39,213 nucleotides of DNA. Origin: a virus. This document shows positions 1 through 8,359 of this stretch, in pieces. The stretch's first letter is position 1. The number at the start of each line of letters is the position of its first letter. Both the position numbers and the translations under genes were made by a program. The notes beneath the pieces are model-generated. The model did not search any database and was not told the origin of the DNA. It saw only the letters and a list, made by a program, of their open reading frames with translations. The stretch is from positions 1-39,213 of the IMG/VR virus record IMGVR_UViG_3300009506_000097, one strand, 5' to 3'.

Positions 1-40
1 CTTTTCTGTATACAAACTTCCTATTGCCATAGAGGCTATG

Positions 41-75
41 CTATATGAAGGGGTCTATATGAAGGGGTCTATATG
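41..75 (+). repeat. 14-bp tandem repeat carrying the terminase leader
   Basis: The unit CTATATGAAGGGGT occurs at 41-54 and 55-68 and is followed by a third CTATATG at 69-75 that contains the start codon of the terminase small subunit. Each unit supplies an AAGGGG ribosome binding site and an ATG. The ATGs at 45 and 59 open five-codon mini-ORFs; the second stops in the TGA at 74-76, overlapping the real start. The same CTATATG word with 14-bp spacing recurs at 39044-39067. Confidence 0.85.
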
Positions 76-654
76 ATTAATTCGGCAAAGCGCAAGCCTT
101 TGGCTCTGCACGTACACGATCCAAAACAGCATCTTACAAAAGAAGCTAAGGAAGCCCGCGCTGATTCGGAGATAACAATGGGTACGCTTAATTTTAGCGT
201 GCCTTCAGACGTTAAAAAAGATAAGCTCGCCCTTAAAAAATGGCATGAGGTAATCAAAATTTATAAAGACGCCGGGCTTACTATCGTGAGTTCTACCGAT
301 ACCGGCGTTATTGCCCGGTACTGCATGCTGTATTCGGAGTATTGGCAGCTATTAGAGACGCGCCGGGCTATCAGTGATATGGATTTCCCCGAGGATGATA
401 TGGTTGAAATGATGGCTCTGAGTGAAGCAGAGTACAGGGCGGCCAGGGCGCGGCGTCTTTGGAGTATAATGGAGTACTTTACCCGGCTTGACGGTCTTTT
501 AAGATTGGATGATAAGATACATAGGAAGTTGAAAACCATACTCGATATAGAGGACCGTATATTTTTAAATCCTGCTTCAAAGGTACGTACTTTGCCGATA
601 CGCCGAAAGCCGGAAGAAAAAGATCACTTAGAGGATCTCGGTTTTAATGTATGA
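73..654 (+). CDS. terS: Terminase small subunit (P27-like)
   Basis: A 193-residue protein directly upstream of the large terminase, with which it overlaps by 4 bases (ATGA). Small subunits form rings that recognise phage DNA and deliver it to the packaging motor. The mostly helical middle (about residues 55-150, with W-x(6)-Y spacing and a run of aromatic residues near 83-92) resembles the P27/Terminase_4 family. The basic tail with RRKP is typical of motor-binding ends. The start is set by AAGGGG at 62-67 with 5-base spacing. The assignment rests on position and weak family resemblance. Confidence 0.72.
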   Translation: MINSAKRKPLALHVHDPKQHLTKEAKEARADSEITMGTLNFSVPSDVKKDKLALKKWHEVIKIYKDAGLTIVSSTDTGVIARYCMLYSEYWQLLETRRAISDMDFPEDDMVEMMALSEAEYRAARARRLWSIMEYFTRLDGLLRLDDKIHRKLKTILDIEDRIFLNPASKVRTLPIRRKPEEKDHLEDLGFNV

Positions 655-2393
655 CACTGAAAACGCTGTTAAAATACGCTCAGGATTGTATTGATAATAA
701 AATAATTTGTTGCGCTAAGCATAAATGGGCTTGCCTCCGCTTTCTTAAAGACTATGACGCCGCTAAAAATAAGCAGTCTAAATTTATATTCAAATGGGAA
801 GCAGTAGAAAAAGTACTGCGGTGGTCTGAGTTATTTAAGCATACAAAAGGTATTTTAACCGGAAAGTCGATCGTTTTAGATATATCTCAGGTTTTTGTGG
901 TTGCTAATATCTACGGGTTTTATTATAGAGATACCGGCTACCGGCGGTTTCAGAAATTTTATTTACAGCTCGGGCGTAAAAACGCAAAGTCTCAGCTTTT
1001 AGCTATTCTGCTTACGTATGAATTAATGGTTTTTACCGGCGGGTTATCCGAAGTATATACCGCCGCCACTAAACGCGAGCAGGCTAGTATAGTATACGCG
1101 GAGATAAAAGCGATATTGAAAAACTGTAAATTATTAAAAGGAAAATGGAAAGAAGCATATCATAAAATTGAGCACTTAAAAACCGGTTCATTTTGCCGGG
1201 CTTTATCCAAAGAGGACCGGAAAACGGGAGACGGATTTAACCCGCAATGTGCTTGTATTGACGAGTATCACGCGCATACCACGACTGAAATATACGATAT
1301 TCTTGATAGCGGTATGGGTGCCCGGCCTGAACCGCTTTTAGGTATAATAACAACGGCGGGCTTTGATCTTAATAATCCGTGTTATACCGTCGAGTATAAA
1401 ATGATTACCCGCGTATTGGACCCAGCCGATGAAACGGATCTTGAAAGCGTTTTTTGTGATGTACACGAATTAGAAATCAATACAACAAGCGAAGATATGG
1501 TTTTAGAAAACGGTAAAAAAATAGCGCCGGGGGATTTGATAGATGATCCGTTTGATGAAAAAAACTGGGTTAAAGCAAATCCCATAATATGCAGCTATCC
1601 CGAGGGCGTAGCCTATCTGCGGAAGAAAGCCGCAGAGGCTAAAGCCGCACCGGATAAGAAAAGAAATTTTTATACAAAACACATGAATATCTGGGTTAAT
1701 CAGAGGGACGCGGGGTACATGCCGTTACTGCGCTGGAACGCTTGCCGGGGGGAAATACCGGATCTTAAGGGCGTCCCCTGCTTTGTAGGGCTCGATTTAT
1801 CATCAAAAATTGACTTGACAAGCGCCGGGCTGGTGTTTCCTTTAAATGGTATTTACGCTGTTTTAGGCCATTCTTTTATGCCGGAAAGCCAATTCCACGC
1901 TAAAATGAAGGGCGATTTAGTGCCGTATGATTTGTGGGAAGCTGAGGGCTGGTTAACTTTGACAAAAGGCGAAGTTGTAAGCTATAAAGAAGTTGTTGAC
2001 TGGGTTAAAAAAACTATATTAAAATTGGATTCTGTTATACAGGAATGGTGTGTAGATCCTTGGGGAGCTATCCAGGTATCTAACGACCTGATTGAAGACG
2101 GTTATGAAGTTGTAAATATTACGCAGGGAATTAAAACGTTATCTGAACCAACAAAGGATTTCAGAGATCAAGTTTATAACAAAAATATCGTACACGATGG
2201 TAACCCGGTTATTGCTTGGGCTATCGGTAACGCTATTGTCGATATCGTAGATCGTAATATGAATATTCTTTTAAATAAAGCTAAGTCTATACAAAGAATT
2301 GACCCTGTAGCTTCTATAATTAATGGCTTTGTGCGGGCTATGATAGCTGACTCTTTAGGTGGTTACAATAACCGTAATATGAGGGGCTTTTAG
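651..2393 (+). CDS. terL: Terminase large subunit
   Basis: A 580-residue packaging ATPase and headful or cos nuclease of the Terminase_1 family. The atypical Walker A is RKNAKS at residues 109-114. Walker B is IDEYH around 203-207 with D204/E205 in place. The C-terminal RNase H-like nuclease begins at GLDLSSKIDL (about 380-389, candidate metal ligand D382), with a later DPWGA. Length is normal for the family. It is translationally coupled to the small subunit upstream, and its stop overlaps the GTG of the portal gene by one base. It would dock on the portal during packaging. Confidence 0.95.
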   Translation: MTLKTLLKYAQDCIDNKIICCAKHKWACLRFLKDYDAAKNKQSKFIFKWEAVEKVLRWSELFKHTKGILTGKSIVLDISQVFVVANIYGFYYRDTGYRRFQKFYLQLGRKNAKSQLLAILLTYELMVFTGGLSEVYTAATKREQASIVYAEIKAILKNCKLLKGKWKEAYHKIEHLKTGSFCRALSKEDRKTGDGFNPQCACIDEYHAHTTTEIYDILDSGMGARPEPLLGIITTAGFDLNNPCYTVEYKMITRVLDPADETDLESVFCDVHELEINTTSEDMVLENGKKIAPGDLIDDPFDEKNWVKANPIICSYPEGVAYLRKKAAEAKAAPDKKRNFYTKHMNIWVNQRDAGYMPLLRWNACRGEIPDLKGVPCFVGLDLSSKIDLTSAGLVFPLNGIYAVLGHSFMPESQFHAKMKGDLVPYDLWEAEGWLTLTKGEVVSYKEVVDWVKKTILKLDSVIQEWCVDPWGAIQVSNDLIEDGYEVVNITQGIKTLSEPTKDFRDQVYNKNIVHDGNPVIAWAIGNAIVDIVDRNMNILLNKAKSIQRIDPVASIINGFVRAMIADSLGGYNNRNMRGF

Positions 2394-3673
2394 TGAACGT
2401 ATTTCAAAGGTTCAGGGCGGTCTTTTCTAAAACCTATTTTCAGCAATACGTGGAGGATTGGTATGCTGGAAACGATTTACCTGATAGCTTAAATGGTTTG
2501 ACTGCTGATGTAGCATTACGATGTAGCGCTTTTTTTGCGTGTAATCGGGTAATAGCAGAAACCTTTGCTTCGGTAGCTATTAATGAATATAAGAAACTGA
2601 AAAATGGTGATCGCGAGCCTACCGACGATACCGGGCTTTATCCTATTTTACATTTTGCGCCTAATGATGAAACGAGCCGTTTTAATTTTCAGGAATGCAT
2701 GATATATCAATTAAATTTAGGCGGTAACTTTGTGGCTGAACGCCTTTTAGATGGCCGAAGGCTCGCAGGGCTGTCTCAAATCCCTTGGCAAAATTATGAT
2801 ATCATAAGAGATTTTAAAGACCGTAAATTAAAATATAGATTGCGCGGTACTACAGAGCAAATAATGTTAGATAGAGATCAGGTTTTACATGTACCCGGCC
2901 CCTCGTTAGATGGCATTGTTGGTATGTCTCTTTTAACTTACGCCGCTTCTGTAATCCGTCTCAGCAATTCTTATGATAGCTTTGGACAGGATTTTTATAA
3001 AAACGGCGCTATTTCTTCCGGCGTTTTTGAAATAGATTCATTTTTAAAAGATGAGGCTTATAACAGACTGAAAAAAGATTTAGCTACCAATTATACCGGC
3101 TTGAAAAATCGCGGTAAGCCTATGCTTTTAGAGGATGGCTTGAAATATAAAACGCTGACCATAAATCCTATTGATGCCGAGCTTTTAGGAAGCCGCAAAT
3201 TTCAGGTTGAAGATATTTGTAGATTTTTCAGGGTACAGCCGCATTTAATACAGCATTTGGAGAAGGCTACTAATAATAATATCGAACATCAAAGTTTAGA
3301 ATTTGTTATGTATACCATGCTACCGCATTTCAAGAGGGTAGAGGATAATATAAATAGTCAGTTATTGACTCCCCGGCAACGGGCTGACGGTTATTACCTT
3401 GAGTATAATATGTCCTCGCTTTTACGCGGTGATCAAAAAAGTATGGCGGAATCGTTTGCTAAGGGTATCCAGTGGGGCTGGTTTTCCGTTAATGACGTGC
3501 GTAGGATGCTTAATCTTAATAGCATTGAAAAAGGCGATATACATTTACAGCCTTTGAACATGGTTCCCATAGGTACCGAGCCGGGGGCTACTGGTAATAA
3601 TAGTATTGATAGCGCAATTCAGGATACCGTAAAAAGGCTTATTGATGAAGCCGTAAACAAGGGGACAGTATGA
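2393..3673 (+). CDS. Portal protein (HK97 family)
   Basis: A 426-residue portal that forms the dodecameric ring at the head vertex for DNA entry and tail attachment. Position between terminase and prohead protease, length, and motifs such as DRDQVLHVPGPSLDGIVGMS and the late FRVQPHLIQHLEKATNNN fit the HK97-type portal family. GTG is the start codon and overlaps the TAG stop of terminase by one base (TAGTG). The end overlaps the next gene by four bases. Confidence 0.93.
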   Translation: MNVFQRFRAVFSKTYFQQYVEDWYAGNDLPDSLNGLTADVALRCSAFFACNRVIAETFASVAINEYKKLKNGDREPTDDTGLYPILHFAPNDETSRFNFQECMIYQLNLGGNFVAERLLDGRRLAGLSQIPWQNYDIIRDFKDRKLKYRLRGTTEQIMLDRDQVLHVPGPSLDGIVGMSLLTYAASVIRLSNSYDSFGQDFYKNGAISSGVFEIDSFLKDEAYNRLKKDLATNYTGLKNRGKPMLLEDGLKYKTLTINPIDAELLGSRKFQVEDICRFFRVQPHLIQHLEKATNNNIEHQSLEFVMYTMLPHFKRVEDNINSQLLTPRQRADGYYLEYNMSSLLRGDQKSMAESFAKGIQWGWFSVNDVRRMLNLNSIEKGDIHLQPLNMVPIGTEPGATGNNSIDSAIQDTVKRLIDEAVNKGTV

Positions 3674-4389
3674 AAAACTGGTTAGAGGTAATCGCGAAAG
3701 CCAATATAGGCGAGGTTTATATCTATGGTGAAATCACTGATTTTAAATGGTTTGATGAGGATATAACTCCTACCGAAATAAAAGAGGAATTAGCAAAGCT
3801 AAAAGACGTAGATGCTATTAATGTGTATGTGAATTCGCCGGGCGGTAATGTTTTTGCCGGGGTAGCGATATATAACGAGCTTAAACGGTTTAATAAACCG
3901 GTTACGTCGTATATTGATGGGCTGGCCGCCTCTATCGCGTCGCTTATTGTCCTGGCGGCTGATAGGGTGGTTATGCCCTTTAATGCTATGATGATGATCC
4001 ATAATCCTTGGATGATAGCTATGGGAGACGCTAACGGGTTTAGAGATCTCGCTGAAAAACTCGATAAGATTACTGATAGTGTATTGATCGAAACATATCA
4101 AGCTAAAACAGGTCTTAAAAAAGAAAAATTAAAAGCTATGCTGGATGAGGAAACCTGGTTAAGCGGCGAGGAAGCCGTAGCGCTGGGCTTTGCCGATGTA
4201 TTAGAGGAAGAACAGAAGGTAGCCGCCTGTTATGTCGGTAACAATATAAAATTCCAGGATGTAGAGGTTAAATTAAACAGGTTTAGGGCTTTCCCTAAAT
4301 CAAAATTTAACGAGCATAAACCAAAAAAATCAACTTCATTCAAACAGCGCCACAGGCATAAGATTAATATGCTCTCGGCACAACTTTAA
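3670..4389 (+). CDS. ClpP-like prohead maturation protease (S14)
   Basis: A 239-residue serine protease that would trim the capsid scaffold region during head maturation. The ClpP fold is clear: NSPGGNVFAG at about 55-64 (oxyanion region), nucleophile in GLAAS (S88), and histidine in MMIHNP (H111), followed by the helical segment that normally carries the acidic residue (for example D132). A basic extension after residue 200 goes beyond the catalytic core. It lies between portal and major capsid protein as in HK97-like heads, and its ATG overlaps the portal stop (ATGA). Confidence 0.92.
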   Translation: MKNWLEVIAKANIGEVYIYGEITDFKWFDEDITPTEIKEELAKLKDVDAINVYVNSPGGNVFAGVAIYNELKRFNKPVTSYIDGLAASIASLIVLAADRVVMPFNAMMMIHNPWMIAMGDANGFRDLAEKLDKITDSVLIETYQAKTGLKKEKLKAMLDEETWLSGEEAVALGFADVLEEEQKVAACYVGNNIKFQDVEVKLNRFRAFPKSKFNEHKPKKSTSFKQRHRHKINMLSAQL

Positions 4390-4403
4390 CAGGAGGGTCT
4401 AGA

Positions 4404-5717
4404 ATGGACTTTGCTAAATTAATGAAAGCTCAGCTCGACATCATGAAAGCGCTGTTCGAGGCTGCGGAAGCCGAGAGCAGGGATCTTACAGAGGATGAGC
4501 AGAAAAAGTACGACGCGGCGGAAAAGGAATTCAACCGCCTTAAAGCTGCGAAAGAAAAGGCGGACGCCCTGGCGGCTATGGAGGGCGCTATTCCCGAGCC
4601 CGAGCCCGAGCCTGAACCGGCACCTCCGGCCCCTAACGCGAACGCTTCGGCGAATAGGGTACAGGCGGGCGACAATAGGGCGATAAATAGGCCATATGAC
4701 AGCATTGGATGTATGCTGTGCGACGTTGCGCGGACACGGAACGGAAGCGGCGAGGCTTTGGATCGTCTCGTAAAAGCCAGTCTCAACACGGAAACCGGCG
4801 CGGACGGTAATTTCTTGGTACCGCCCGATTTTATCGGTACGCTGCTTGAAAGGGCGGTAAGTGAATCTCAGCTTTATTCCAGGGTTACCGAGTTTACGAT
4901 TAACGGTAATACCGCGAATATCCCCGCACCGGATGAAACCAGCCGGGCGGACGGTTCCCGATTCGGTGGTATTGCGGTTTACTGGGTACGCGAGGGCGGC
5001 GACGGTACCTATAAACAGCCTAAATTTCGTAACCTGGATCTCAAGCTTTCCAAGCTTATGGGCCTTGTAAGTATTACCGATGAAATGCTTGAGGATTCCG
5101 CGCTGTTGACTTCCTGGGTGCAAGAGGCTTTCCCGGCGGAAATGGCTTTTACTCTTGATCAGGCTGTTTTTGATGGCGACGGCAACGGAAAACCGTTGGG
5201 TATTATGAATTCCGGCGCTCTCGTAACGGTGGCCAAAGAAGGAGGCCAAACGGCTGATACTATCGTGTATCAGAACATAATAAAAATGTGGGCACGTATG
5301 CCCGCTCGCCGGATGGCACGCGCCGCATGGTATTGTACACAGCAAGCGCTTGAGCAGTTTCCGCTTATGAAGCTTGACGTAGGTACGGGCGGCGGGCCGG
5401 TTTATTTGCCTGCCGGCGGTGCTTCTGAACGGCCTTTTGCTACGCTTCTTGGCCGTCCTGTTGTGCCTATCGAGCAAGCCGCCGCGCTCGGCGATCTGGG
5501 TGATATCGTTTTCGCTGATCTGTCCGATTACATTGCAATTGTGAAAGGCGGTCTGAAAACTGACAGTTCTATTCACGTAGATTTTGATAAGGCTAAAACG
5601 GCTTTCCGTTTTATCCGCCGCGTGAATGGTGCGCCGTATACCCGCTCGAAATTGCAGAGCCGGGCTAGCTCAACATTTTACACCTCACCGTATATCACTT
5701 TAGCGGAAAGGGCATAG
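4404..5717 (+). CDS. Major capsid protein (HK97 fold) with N-terminal scaffold domain
   Basis: A 437-residue protein. Residues 1-60 are a charged coiled coil of the delta-domain type, followed by a Glu-Pro run (EPEPEPEPAPPAP, about 66-78) that would be the flexible linker near the protease cleavage site. From about residue 110 the sequence follows the HK97 capsid family: SLNTETGADGNFLVPPDF, later DGDGNGKPLGIMN, and a C-terminal VDFDKAKTAFRFIRRV. A strong ribosome binding site (CAGGAGGG) precedes the ATG. Codon choice is more GC-rich than in neighbouring genes, as expected for a highly expressed product. Confidence 0.95.
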   Translation: MDFAKLMKAQLDIMKALFEAAEAESRDLTEDEQKKYDAAEKEFNRLKAAKEKADALAAMEGAIPEPEPEPEPAPPAPNANASANRVQAGDNRAINRPYDSIGCMLCDVARTRNGSGEALDRLVKASLNTETGADGNFLVPPDFIGTLLERAVSESQLYSRVTEFTINGNTANIPAPDETSRADGSRFGGIAVYWVREGGDGTYKQPKFRNLDLKLSKLMGLVSITDEMLEDSALLTSWVQEAFPAEMAFTLDQAVFDGDGNGKPLGIMNSGALVTVAKEGGQTADTIVYQNIIKMWARMPARRMARAAWYCTQQALEQFPLMKLDVGTGGGPVYLPAGGASERPFATLLGRPVVPIEQAAALGDLGDIVFADLSDYIAIVKGGLKTDSSIHVDFDKAKTAFRFIRRVNGAPYTRSKLQSRASSTFYTSPYITLAERA

Positions 5718-5732
5718 TATAGGGCACTATTC

Positions 5733-5753
5733 GGCGGCCCTTAGCGGGCCGCC
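5733..5753. terminator. Stable hairpin after the capsid gene
   Basis: GGCGGCCC (5733-5740) pairs with GGGCCGCC (5746-5753) across a five-base loop. There is no good U-run right after it (TTGTGCTG follows), so it may be a weak terminator, an attenuator that lowers expression after the capsid gene, or an mRNA 3'-end stabiliser. Confidence 0.55.
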
Positions 5754-5804
5754 TTGTGCTGAAAAGTTTTAACAAAAAATCAACTTTAAAAAGGAGTAAA
5801 TAAA

Positions 5805-6236
5805 ATGAGAATTCTTTCAGTTATCCCCGAACAGATAAAAACCGCTTCGCGTACTCTTTTTAACGGGCAAGTTACAGGCACCGGAGACGCTAAGGGGGTG
5901 CTTCCGCTGGGAAGTAATGGCATTATTGTTTTATGCCTGATCACTATGGCTAACGCCGCTAATCTGGTGTTATCCATTATTACCGCTGACGATGCTGACG
6001 GCACTACGCCCGTAGCTTTGGCTGGTAATGTGCCTATTTATAAGGATGACGTAAGGCAGACTGACGGAACGTCTTTAACCGTAGCTGACGATAGCGGGTC
6101 TTTTGTTGTCGCTTTCTGCATTCCGCCTATCCTTATTCCTGCAGATAAGTACCTTTGTTTATCCTTTGCGAACAGTAACGACGCTAATATCTTAAGCGCT
6201 ATCGCCCTGGATGATACTTATCACGAAAACGGATAA
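5805..6236 (+). CDS. Possible head decoration or accessory protein
   Basis: A 143-residue protein directly after the major capsid gene with a strong ribosome binding site (AAAAAGGAG) and hairpins on both sides. It is Ala/Asp/Val-rich with alternating hydrophobic residues and little charge in the middle, suggesting an all-beta fold. There are no catalytic motifs. Head decoration or minor head proteins often sit here, so a virion role is inferred from position only. I do not recognise a family. Confidence 0.6.
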   Translation: MRILSVIPEQIKTASRTLFNGQVTGTGDAKGVLPLGSNGIIVLCLITMANAANLVLSIITADDADGTTPVALAGNVPIYKDDVRQTDGTSLTVADDSGSFVVAFCIPPILIPADKYLCLSFANSNDANILSAIALDDTYHENG

Positions 6237-6253
6237 TAATTTTAATTTTTGTA

Positions 6254-6283
6254 ACCCTCTATTCGTTTAGGCGGATAGAGGGT
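6254..6283. terminator. Intergenic hairpin
   Basis: ACCCTCTAT (6254-6262) pairs perfectly with ATAGAGGGT (6275-6283) around a 12-base loop that can partly close further. The downstream ACTTTTG gives only a short U-run. It lies just before the ribosome binding site of the next gene, so partial termination or mRNA processing is likelier than a full stop. Confidence 0.5.
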
Positions 6284-6305
6284 ACTTTTGAAAGGAGTTT
6301 TAACA

Positions 6306-6602
6306 ATGGCTGAAGAACAGAAAGAAGAAAACGGTCAAGACCTTGAAGGGGCAAGACCGGAATCGGGCAAGACCGATAAACCGAAAGCCGGAAAGGCGAA
6401 GGTTAAAAAAGAAAAGGCAGATAAGCCCAAGGGTAAATATGTGGGCAAAGAATTGAAAATAAAATTGCCGGAATCGGGTACGGAAATTGAAGGGCTTTGC
6501 CTTGCCGAACGTAAAATTAATGGCGGTGAGCAGGTATTTTTAAAGGTTAAAGGACAGGGTCAAGCTTCCCGCTTTTTTGATGTTTCAAATATCGTAGAAT
6601 AG
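6306..6602 (+). CDS. Hypothetical protein with Lys-rich N-terminus and intragenic repeat
   Basis: A 98-residue protein of unknown function. The ATG at 6306 is chosen because AAAGGAG (6291-6297) lies 8 bases upstream; the in-frame TTG at 6288 lies upstream of that site and has none of its own. Residues 1-45 are low complexity, dominated by K, E, G and P. The C-terminal half looks like a small beta-barrel (KYVGKELKIKLPESGTEIEG). Residues 9-23 (GQDLEGARPESGKTD) are encoded by a repeat also present in the gene at 20224. It lies between capsid and connector genes. Confidence 0.7.
   Translation: MAEEQKEENGQDLEGARPESGKTDKPKAGKAKVKKEKADKPKGKYVGKELKIKLPESGTEIEGLCLAERKINGGEQVFLKVKGQGQASRFFDVSNIVE
6332..6377 (+). 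repeat. GGGCAAGACCG repeat inside the 98-residue gene
   Basis: Three units near 6333 (GGTCAAGACC), 6349 and 6365. It aligns with 20460-20505 at 37 of 46 bases in the same frame. The two host genes are otherwise unrelated. Confidence 0.8.
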
Positions 6603-6612
6603 GCGGTATAAA

Positions 6613-7179
6613 ATGAGGTTCTATCGACTGAATACAGCGGCGAGCGCGGAGCCGGTAACGGCGGCGGAGGTTAAACTTAATGCGCGTGTCGCTCATTCAG
6701 TCGAGGATACTTTAATAGCTTCCTGGATAAAGGCAGCTCGTAAGCTGGCTGAGGATTATCAGCACAGAAGCTATGTACAACAGGTTTATAGAATGGCATA
6801 TGACTCTTTTCCTGATACTTGTATCGATTTTCCCCGGCCCCCGCTTATAAGCGTAGGCTCGGTTAAATATTATGATACCGACGACGCTGAAACGGTTTTT
6901 TCGTCAAGCAATTATTTTGTAGATACTAATTCAGAAGTAGGAAGGCTATCACTGAATTATGGCATAACATGGCCTACAGTAGTTCTTAGACCGATAAACG
7001 CGGTTATTATAGAGTTTACTGCAGGCTATGGCGCGGACGCTTCGGCGGTCCCTGACAGCGTTAAAAACGCTATCTATTTGTATTGTACGCATATGTACGA
7101 AAACCGGGACGCGGAAAGCGGATCGGTCCCTAAAGAATTTTACGATTTATTGCGGCCTGATAGAATGGCGGTTTATTAA
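6613..7179 (+). CDS. Head-tail connector (gp6 / phiE125 gp8-like)
   Basis: A 188-residue adaptor expected to sit below the portal ring. The N-terminal EPVTAAEVKLNARV, then DTLIASWIKAARKLAEDY, central PRPPLISVGSVKYYD and late FTAGYGADASAVPDSVKNAI follow the head-tail connector family closely, with helices first, a beta insertion, and a final helix bundle. It precedes the head closure gene, as usual for this module. Confidence 0.85.
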   Translation: MRFYRLNTAASAEPVTAAEVKLNARVAHSVEDTLIASWIKAARKLAEDYQHRSYVQQVYRMAYDSFPDTCIDFPRPPLISVGSVKYYDTDDAETVFSSSNYFVDTNSEVGRLSLNYGITWPTVVLRPINAVIIEFTAGYGADASAVPDSVKNAIYLYCTHMYENRDAESGSVPKEFYDLLRPDRMAVY

Positions 7180-7180
7180 G

Positions 7181-7549
7181 GTGTTAAACAGGAATGAAAA
7201 AAAGAAAAGTTTAGCGAGCCGGTGCCGCCATTATGTTGATTTCCAAAATAAAACAGAGACTTCAGACGGTGAGGGCGGCTTTACCGAAAACTGGGCTAAT
7301 ATCTCCGGCGCTACGCAGATACCTACCGAAATAATACCTATCAAAGCCGAGCGGCAAGCTGAAATGCGCTCTTTAAATATTATTGCTACGCACTATCTTA
7401 AAGTACGCTCTAATATACCGGTAGAGGAAGTAGGGCGGGCGGTTTTTGTTACTCCAGCGGGTACCCGGTATTTTTACATAAAGACGTTGGAAGATATTCA
7501 GACAAGGGATATAGAGCAGTTTATGATCGCTGAGGAACGTAGACCATGA
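7181..7549 (+). CDS. Head closure protein (SPP1 gp16 / head-tail joining family)
   Basis: About 122 residues. The pattern RCRHYVDFQNKTETSDGEGG followed by FTENWANI, and later PAGTRYFYIKTLEDIQTRD, is typical of phage head-tail joining proteins that plug the connector. The reading frame is open further upstream (from 7028) but only overlaps the previous gene there. GTG at 7181, two bases after the previous stop, is the most plausible start, although the AAGG next to it is too close to be an ideal ribosome binding site, so coupling is likely. Confidence 0.75.
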   Translation: MLNRNEKKKSLASRCRHYVDFQNKTETSDGEGGFTENWANISGATQIPTEIIPIKAERQAEMRSLNIIATHYLKVRSNIPVEEVGRAVFVTPAGTRYFYIKTLEDIQTRDIEQFMIAEERRP

Positions 7550-7932
7550 GTACTTTAATTAAAAGTAAGTATTCTACTCTTAAGCTTAATACCTCGGAGA
7601 TTTTAAAAGAAATTGACCTTAACGAATTTGAACGCCGCCGGGACGCCGCTAAACACGCCACAAAAGTAATGAAAAAAAACGTAAATAAAAAGGGCGTTTC
7701 TGTCCCTGGCGGCTACCCGGCTAGGCGTACCGGTACTACACGTAGAAAGATCGGTTTTCAGCATGTAAAGTTTGAACGCTCCACTAAGATAGGCAGTAAA
7801 GATTTTAAAGCGCACTTACTTGAATTCGGGCATGGAGACGGCAAAGAGCGTAATAAGCGGCCTTTTATTTTTCCTTCTTTACGCGAAGCCGAGCCGGAGA
7901 TTATAAGAATTATGTCAAGGGAATACTTTTAA
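7546..7932 (+). CDS. Tail completion protein (HK97 gp10-like)
   Basis: A 128-residue protein of the HK97 gp10 family that joins tail to head. Typical parts are the N-terminal helix NEFERRRDAAKHATKVMKKN, the YPARRTGTTRRKIGF region, AHLLEFGHGD, and the C-terminal RPFIFPSLREAEPEI. It overlaps the head closure gene by four bases (ATGA) and the next gene by one (TAATG). Confidence 0.85.
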   Translation: MSTLIKSKYSTLKLNTSEILKEIDLNEFERRRDAAKHATKVMKKNVNKKGVSVPGGYPARRTGTTRRKIGFQHVKFERSTKIGSKDFKAHLLEFGHGDGKERNKRPFIFPSLREAEPEIIRIMSREYF

Positions 7933-8357
7933 TGTTTGAAAAGGCTCTGATAGCGCTTTTAGCTGCTGACGCGGCGTTAGTCGCTAAGTTGGCTGCTTTT
8001 GAGAGTGCTCCGGCGATATTTTCTAATGCTGCGCCGCAAAAAGCAACGTTACCTTATGTGGTATTTGATATTGATAAATCGGCTGTTGAAAATTTTGCCG
8101 CTTCTCAGTTTGACGTGGTTTTTGATATATACCATTATCAGGAATCAGGTAAGGAAATGCGGGAGATAGCCGAGCGTATAGAATTTGTATGTGATCTAAA
8201 TGTTATTAGTACGGACGCGGGCGGGCGCTTTCAGGCTATCCGGTTATTTTATGAGGATGGCAGAGAGGTAGAAAATACTGATGTTAAAATAAGGCACTAT
8301 GTTTTAAGGCTTTATGCCCGCGCTGGCCGTAAAAAATGGGCTGAGGAAACAATATAG
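7932..8357 (+). CDS. Tail terminator protein (DUF3168)
   Basis: A 141-residue protein expected to cap the tail tube at the head-proximal end. The start (MFEKALIALLAADAALVAKL), the LPYVVFDIDKS segment, and the late IRLFYEDGREVENTDVKIRHYVLRLYA pattern fit DUF3168 proteins. The order gp10-like, DUF3168, tail tube is the standard siphovirus order. The start overlaps the previous stop by one base. Confidence 0.83.
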   Translation: MFEKALIALLAADAALVAKLAAFESAPAIFSNAAPQKATLPYVVFDIDKSAVENFAASQFDVVFDIYHYQESGKEMREIAERIEFVCDLNVISTDAGGRFQAIRLFYEDGREVENTDVKIRHYVLRLYARAGRKKWAEETI

Positions 8358-8359
8358 TT

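Noticed and set aside
4419-5576. 385-codon open frame on the minus strand opposite the capsid gene
   Set aside because: It mirrors the GC-rich codon pattern of the major capsid gene, has no ribosome site and no recognisable domain; a shadow frame.
7028-7180. Upstream extension of the head closure frame
   Set aside because: Overlaps the connector gene in another frame and its peptide has no family resemblance; GTG at 7181 is preferred.
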